Assembly (NCBI GenBank): GCA_035772735.1
Contig: JASDFA010000006.1
Location: 64,744,001-64,808,000 of the forward strand
DNA length: 64,000 nucleotides
Reading direction: 5' to 3'
Source: Datura wrightii
Taxonomy: Eukaryota > Streptophyta > Magnoliopsida > Solanales > Solanaceae
The position numbers were made by a program, and so were the translations under genes. A model generated the notes under the pieces. It did no database searches and was not told where the DNA came from. It worked only from the letters and a program-made list of their open reading frames with translations. This document shows, one piece after another, positions 58,476-64,000 of the stretch. The first letter of the stretch is position 1. Every line of letters begins with the position of its first letter.

Positions 58476-59387
58476 AATAATTTTTGTATCTTTCAATCAA
58501 ATGTTATTTCCACGATAAAATAAATATATTTGTGATATAATACGAATATATTAGAGCAAAAACAAGCCAGTAATAACTCACAATATGATTTTGTAAGTGC
58601 TAATTGTTTAAATTAATAACTTATACCATATGTTCTATTCTACCATATAACTTTGTATTATGATGCGTTTTAGAATTTTAATGTTTATATTAAATGTTAA
58701 TTTGTTAGACGTAGTAATATAAATTTTGTAATAATTAACATGGAATATACATATCATGCATGCATTTAAGTGCTCATGTAAAAGTAAATGATTTTTTACC
58801 TTTCAATCGAATGCTTTCTCTATGACCTTTTTGTTCATTGAAATAAGTATTAGAACAAACTGAAGAAAGAACTACTAGATCAGATCCAATTGTAAACATA
58901 TCATCTATCAATTTAAAATTCATAATTTTCTTTTTAAATTCTTATATTGTTACATAAATATATCTTTCAAATATTATTTAGTACTTTAAAACTAGTTTAT
59001 AAAAGGTAAGAACTCCTAATATTTAGTACTTTAAAATTGACTAAAATTTTGCTTCTTAAATCTTTCCTTTTTTAACTATATTAAAAGTTCTAACATTTAA
59101 AATTTTAAAATCAATTATAATTATGTTAACTTATATTAATCCTTTATTTATTAAACAACTAATTATCCATCACAAATTTTCAAGTGTAATTTTATTATTC
59201 CTTAATTTGTTGAACTTTTTCTTCTTTTTCTCTTTTTAAAAAATATATAATCGAAAAAAAAATATAGAAATACAAGATACTTTAAGTTGTTTCGATTAAT
59301 CGAGTGCTCTTTTATTCACTCTCTTTAGTTAAATCTACACTATTTCTTCTATTTTAATTTAGGTGATGGTGTTTGAGTAGACATATA

Positions 59388-59423
59388 GATTAAGAGAGAG
59401 AGCAAGAGAAAGAGAGAGAGAGA

Positions 59424-59455
<32 letters not shown>

Positions 59456-59457
59456 AG
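59388..59457. repeat. (GA)n(GT)n(GA)n microsatellite
   Basis: AGAGAG units, then GTGTGTGTGTGTGT, then AGAGAG units again over about 70 bases. Confidence 0.93.
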
Positions 59458-59801
59458 AAATTGAGCTAAAAATAAAATATTTAAAATTAAGTTATACCTA
59501 AATATTTAAAGTAAGATCGAAACTTCATTGCAAAATATGATTCAGTTTTTTATCCTTTTAAAAATAGAGTTCACACTTAACAAAATAGTTATTTAATTAT
59601 TTTTCTAATATTTAAAATTTTTAATTAACTAAATTTTATGTATTAAATCCTTCCTTATTTAAAATAAATAGAAAATATTAAATATTTAGAAATTAAAAAG
59701 AGATTACAATTTTGTCTTTTAAAAAAAAATTATACATTGAATAAAATTGCATTTATAATATAAATCAATCTTATGCTTACGATTGTTGATAATACAAGTT
59801 G

Positions 59802-59920
59802 AAAAAGGACAACAGGTGCACAAAGCATCTCGTGTTAACAGGGTCCGGAGAAGGATTGCACCCAAGGAGTATAATATAGATAGTCTACCCTAATACAACT
59901 ATTTATGCCTGTTTCCGCTA
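59802..59920 (-). mobile_element. SINE fragment (3' half)
   Basis: On the minus strand: GGAAACAGG, AGGGTAGAC, CTTGGGTGCAATCC, TCTCCGGACCCTG, then GCTTTGTGCACC and GTTGTCCTTTTT. This order (GGAAACAGCC, AGGGTAAG, CCCTTGTGG, CCCCGGACCC, GCTTAGTGCACCGGG, GCCCTTT) is that of an abundant tRNA-derived plant SINE as I remember it. The tRNA-like 5' part with boxes A and B is missing. Confidence 0.55.
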
Positions 59921-60032
59921 ATTTTGATGAGTGTTTTTTAGTGGATAATCAATTACAAATAAGTAAATAAATTTATGATATGATATTAATTTATTAGTGC
60001 CAAAACAAGTCACTAATAACTCACAGTACAAT

Positions 60033-60265
60033 TGTAACGAGCCGCCTTTCATTATGATGGGGGGAGGGGGGGGGGGTAAGTCAGAAACACTCTCTCTAGC
60101 CTAAGTTGTTGTGGGGAGGCGTTGCGTAAGTGTTAGTGAAATTTTGAAGCTGGGGAATGATTTGTGTGCAAGAAATGGGAGCAACTGGTTAAGGGGACCG
60201 TTGCAGCGGAGGGATAGTCGCTGCAACGAGACCATTACCATGGTAGGAGGCCCACTGTAATGGAC
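60033..60265 (+). repeat. A-family LTR start, cut by G
   Basis: TGTAACGAGCC matches the start of array A's LTR1. A G-rich run follows at 60059-60076. CGTTGCAGCG (60199-60208) pairs perfectly with CGCTGCAACG (60219-60228), and ACCATTACCATGGTAGGAGG follows, as in other A LTRs. The rest of the LTR is presumably beyond G, outside the window. Confidence 0.75.
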
Positions 60266-62865
60266 TATCACAACCCAAATGGAGACCCGAATCGTAGACA
60301 CGAGACAAGGGACCCCAAGAGACCCCAAGTCAACCCATGGCACAAGCATACATCTAACTCAATCAGTAAACTGAAGATTCAACAATATAAACTTAGCGGA
60401 AGTCTAACTCAACATAACATTAGAATAAACATTCGAAGCTGAATACATACATGAGTCTGAAAAGCCTCTAATCTGGACGAATTGATGGGACAAGACCCCA
60501 ACTAACTCAACAATATTGAAACTAAAAATACACAAGGAAACTGAACGTCTAGCCCTCAAAGGATGAGGACTCACCAATCAAGTAGGTGCTAACTTTGACA
60601 ACCGACTACGAGCCGGGCTGAGCCTCGGAGCTGGATCCTGTATCATGAAACGATACAACATAGAAAGTATGTGGTCAGTACGTGGAATGTACCGAGTATG
60701 CATGATAAGTAAAACTGCTTAATTAAAGTAAATCATTTAAAATAATTCATATCATATCATAAGCTTTCAAATCTGAGAGGAGGGTTGACATGCACTCTTT
60801 CGGAAATCATAAACTTTTCATAAACATGACTATACGTAGCTTCATAACATCATAGCAGACTCGAATGACTCAAAGCTGAAATATGACATTTATAAGAAAA
60901 GATAAACAACGACTCAAACCTTGCTTTTAGATCATGCATATTTAAAATATAAGTATGAGTAATTGATATGAAAAATGTGAAATCATATAGACAATGTGAC
61001 AGTCGTCACTTCACCGACATACCACGATAGAGCTTACGTGGTACCGACTATCACTCTCAAGTGGGCAGAGCTGTCCAAAACCTTGCCAGGGCTAAGGACG
61101 CTACCATGATATTGATATCAAGCTCATGGGCCATTTAAGCCGGGGATAGCTTATAGGGGAGGTCCCAATAATATAATAGTATCAACCTACGTTGGCGCGT
61201 AGTTCTAGGACATAGGGTGATCTTGCATTAGCCCGCTCGGTGCTAGACTCTTCTCCCGAAACATGCAATGCTCTACATCGTATATAAAGAAGCTCAACAT
61301 TGTCTATTGATGAAGTTCAAAGATGAAATCATGCATAACTCAATATCATATAAAAAATGAAGCTCAACATTGTCTATTGACTAAGCTCAATAATGAAATC
61401 ATGCATAGACTCGACATCGTATGAAAACAAAGCTCAATAATAACATACATCTCAATTGTGAATTCATGCATATGAGAAGCTTTATTTCAAAACATACCAC
61501 AAGATGAAAACATACTTGGGAGCCTTTGCTCCAAAACCATGTGGTAAGCTATGCATAGGAAGACTTAATTTAAAAACATACCACAAGCTAGAATATAAAA
61601 TTTGGGAGTCTTTGCTCCAAATCAATGTGGTAAGCTTAGATCGGGAAAATCATCATTTAAACTTAACATGTGGGAATTTCCCAAAGCTTTATCATGCTTG
61701 GATCTACTCAATTCATTTTGAAAACAATATCATAATCATGGGTAGCTTTAGAAATATGTTTTTCATCATCAAATCTCATCATCATCATACATTCAACATC
61801 ATTCTCTTCTTTCATGAACTTCTCATCAATGGGCCTTTAAATTCATAAAACTAGAAAACATAATTTTGATTAAAAACAATTTAAAACCTGCCCATGCTGC
61901 ACAACTTATCAATAGAAACATAATCTAATCGTACCCATGTATAAAAATAAAAGAATCATGCAATTGGGTAAAAACCCCATAACTTGATCATAAGAATTTC
62001 TCATACTTAGATAGAGATTGGGAATGGGTGAGGAAGGAAACATCCACTTATAACCCTACATACCTGGAAGGGATGATTCTACCACTTCCCTAATTGCCCA
62101 AGATGAGATTCCAATGGAAACCACTAAGACTTGCTCTAAATCACCTCTTCGACCTCTCAACTTCGAATGCATGGAATGAAATAACTTAGAATAGGTTTTT
62201 CACTCTTAAAACCCACTAAAACAAGCCTTAAACGATGTAGTATAGGTCCTTGGGACGTATGAATGATGGAAAGACCCTTAGTGATTACGCAGAAAAACTG
62301 CTCACTGGACAAAACAACGGACGTCTTGATGGGTCGTTGGAGGATACCACGATCCGTGGTATCTGTCCATGCTATGCACTATCCAGGCTTAGGCCTTTGC
62401 TCAAACAAAGACAGGAGCAACGATTCATTCTTACCTTCAACGGTTCGTTCATTCGACCGTTGCTTGCCCGCTTTGAATTTCTAAACTCCTTCACAACGAC
62501 TCATTGTTACCTCCAATGGGTTGTTGTGTCCGTCCATTAAGTCCACTAGAATTCTGACCATGTAGACAACGACGGCTTACAACAATTCATGGTACCTCAT
62601 GACGGGTCATTGGGTGGCCCGTTAATTCCCTGAATCTCAAGTCTATATCTCCCCACGACTAAATGTCTCGTTGTTTCCTACAATGAGTCGTTACATAGGT
62701 CATAACTTCCACTACCACCCAGGACTCCTGAACCCATGACTGGTAACAATGTCTCGTGGTTCCCAACCACGAGTCGTTACACCTCTCATTTTGAGACATT
62801 TTTATCAGTTTTAGTAGTTTTAATTTTTTTTCGGGTCTAATATTAGGCACTTCCGAGGTATTACA
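60266..62865 (-). repeat. 3' LTR of element G (2600 bp)
   Basis: On the minus strand it starts TGTAATACCTCGG after the PPT and ends GGGTTGTGATA (the usual terminal CA is TA). Inverted repeats cluster at 62343-62780, upstream, in G's direction, of GGGTTTTAAG at 62205-62214. The open frame at 61504-61848 has no recognisable content. Only one LTR is visible, so the boundary at 60266 is inferred. Confidence 0.78.
62343..62773. repeat. cluster of hairpins in G's LTR
   Basis: CTCGTGGTT/AACCACGAG (62753-62761, 62765-62773, perfect, 3-base loop); CTCGTTGT/ACAATGAG (62667-62674, 62680-62687, one mismatch); CACAACGACTCATTG with CAATGGGTTGTTGTG near 62490-62526 (two mismatches); GATACCACG/CGTGGTATC (62343-62351, 62355-62363, perfect). 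They are roughly 75-165 bases apart. Confidence 0.85.
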
Positions 62866-62882
62866 ATATCTCCCCCTTGGGA
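62866..62882 (-). other. polypurine tract of element G
   Basis: TCCCAAGGGGGAGATAT on the minus strand directly before the LTR, as in element C (34155-34167). Confidence 0.8.
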
Positions 62883-63139
62883 ACATTCATCCTCGAATGT
62901 AGGAAACAAACAGAAAATAGAAACATGCAACTACCACATTCAAATACTGATCATTTAGTCCCGAAAACTGATGGAATGACTACCCCCGATTCAAAATATA
63001 TAGCTGAACTGAATTCACAAATCATATACACACCCATATTCATAAAAGAAACTTGCGCATATAAACTAAAAATGGAAACTGATTAGAGAATTAGGGCAAA
63101 AGTTGATACCTCAAACTGAACTGAGTCGATAGGGAACAA

Positions 63140-64000
63140 GTGAGGGTATTTAGCCATCATATCCTCTTCGGCTTCTCACGTAGCTCCTTCAACATGTTGA
63201 TTTCTCCATAACACCTTTACTGAAGCTACTTCCTTGTTCCTCAGCCTCCGAACCTGACGATCCACGATTAAAACTGGAATTTTCTTATAACTGAGGCTAT
63301 CTCTCACACCAACACTTTCCACCGGGACAACTAAAGCTAGGTCACCCAAGCACTTCTTCAAGAGTGACATATGAAACACGAGATGTACAAAAGATAACTC
63401 TGAGGGCAGGTCCAACTCATACACAACCTTACCAACTCTTCTCACAATTCGGTAGGGACCAACATAGCGGAGACTAAGTTTTCCTTTCTTCACAAACCGC
63501 ATGACTCCATTCATGGGAGATACCTTTAGAAATACCAGGTCGTCTACCTCTACCTCAAACTCCAAATCTCTTCTCCTCACATCAGCATATGACTTTTGAT
63601 TACTCTAAGCAGTTTTCAGCCTGTCCCTTATCAACTGAACCTTCACCATGGCCTCATGAATCGAATCAAGCCCTACCATAGTTGCCTCACCAACCTCAAA
63701 CCATCCAATGAGCAATCTACACCTTTTCCCATAAAGAGCCTCGAACGATTCCATTTGGATGCTAGATTGATAGTTGTTATTATAAGCAAACTCGATTAAG
63801 GGAAAATGATTATCCCAGCTACCTTTGAAATCCATCACACATGCTCTCAACATGTCCTCAAGAGTCTGGATTGTTTGTTCTTCCTGGCCATCCATTTGCG
63901 GATGAGAGGCTGTACTAAGCTTAACATGATTCCCAAGCCCCTTATGAAAAGACCGCCAGAACTGGGAGGTAAACTGAGTACCTGGGTCTGAAATGATAGA
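63140..64000 (-). pseudogene. integrase of element G, C-terminal two thirds
   Basis: From 64000 leftward: SIISDPGTQF (second catalytic Asp kept), FWRSFHKGLG, QMDGQEEQTIQTLEDMLR (Glu kept), LIEFAYNNNYQSS, FEALYGKRCR (frame open 63605-63895). After a stop near 63605 comes 63176-63580: LEFEVEVDDLVFLKVSPMNG, GKLSLRYVGPYRIVRRVG, FHMSLLKKCLGD, then IVDRQVRRLRNKEVASVKVL and WRNQHVEGAT, a chromodomain-type tail cut by a stop where Trp is usual. Best-preserved integrase of the C/G type here. Confidence 0.9.

Larger units (their letters stand above)
58476..60032. other. AT-rich intergenic DNA
   Basis: No coding signal. It contains a GA/GT microsatellite, a SINE fragment and a diverged direct repeat of about 65 bp (58540-58603 and 59970-60032, sharing AAAACAAG and TAATAACTCACA). 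It may be older host DNA into which C and the A-type LTR were inserted. Confidence 0.6.
60266..64000 (-). mobile_element. Ty3/gypsy element G, 3' part
   Basis: Minus strand: 3' LTR 60266-62865, PPT about 62866-62882, integrase 63140-64000 running off the window. PPT and integrase are close to those of element C, so the two are related families. Inserted in an A-type LTR; the left target site would be TGGAC (60261-60265), not checkable here. Confidence 0.87.

Overview
The window is plant nuclear DNA made almost entirely of transposable elements. I see no convincing host gene, rRNA or tRNA. The organism is a eudicot, most likely a member of the Solanaceae. This rests on general resemblance (very long 2-3 kb LTRs of chromovirus-type Ty3/gypsy elements, an Athila-type element with a PBS of the form TGGCGCCGCTGCCGGGGAC, a SINE 3' half of a kind common in that family) and not on a database match. 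The density of nested elements fits pericentromeric or intergenic heterochromatin.

Layout. (1) 1-3574: the 5' part of a decayed Ty1/copia element, minus strand, running off the left edge, with its 268-bp 5' LTR at 3307-3574. A small Stowaway-like MITE lies at 3799-4053. (2) 4258-21555: a double-headed Ty3/gypsy element 'A', plus strand, of form LTR-internal-LTR-internal-LTR, flanked by a single perfect 5-bp target duplication (AGAAC at 4253-4257 and 21556-21560). Both gag-pol copies are dead and share several stop codons. (3) 21561-22824: AT-rich DNA with a (TATC)12 microsatellite. (4) 22825-about 30721: element 'B', minus strand, with A-like LTRs and a 3.2-kb internal region that lacks pol and instead carries, in antisense, a decayed plant transposon-protein gene. 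Its 5' LTR is cut off and fused to (5) element 'C', plus strand, an internally deleted gypsy element that keeps only integrase. C's 3' LTR is split into three pieces (34168-36158, 38563-39001, 58318-about 58475) by a solo LTR 'D' (36159-38562, TSD AGTTA) and by element 'E' (39002-58317, TSD TTATG), a plus-strand gypsy chromovirus. E in turn is split inside its RNase H region by 'F' (44398-54188, TSD TCTAC), a minus-strand Athila-type element that has gag-protease and a transposon-protein ORF but no reverse transcriptase or integrase. (6) 58476-60032: AT-rich DNA with a truncated SINE. (7) 60033-60265: the start of another A-family LTR, interrupted by element 'G' (60266 to beyond 64000, minus strand), of which the 3' LTR and part of integrase are visible.

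Nesting gives an order of events: C is older than D and E; E is older than F; the A-type LTR at 60033 is older than G. F's two LTRs differ at only about 2 percent of sites by eye, so F is the youngest dateable insertion, yet it could not have moved without enzymes supplied by another element.

The most interesting pattern is not a gene. The LTRs of several distinct families here (A/B/D, C/G, E, F) each carry clusters of short perfect or near-perfect inverted repeats, and in the LTRs where I could locate a TATA box or a TATA-like GGGTTTTAAG they lie upstream of it, usually within a few tens of bases. Each family has its own spelling (CCGCTGCAGCGG; CGTGTCACGGAG paired with CTCCGTGACACG; GACGACCC paired with GGGTCGTC; CTCGTGGTT paired with AACCACGAG). 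In F the geometry is constant, with 12-base arms and an 18-base loop, and in E the two LTRs differ by a matched pair of changes that keep the pairing.
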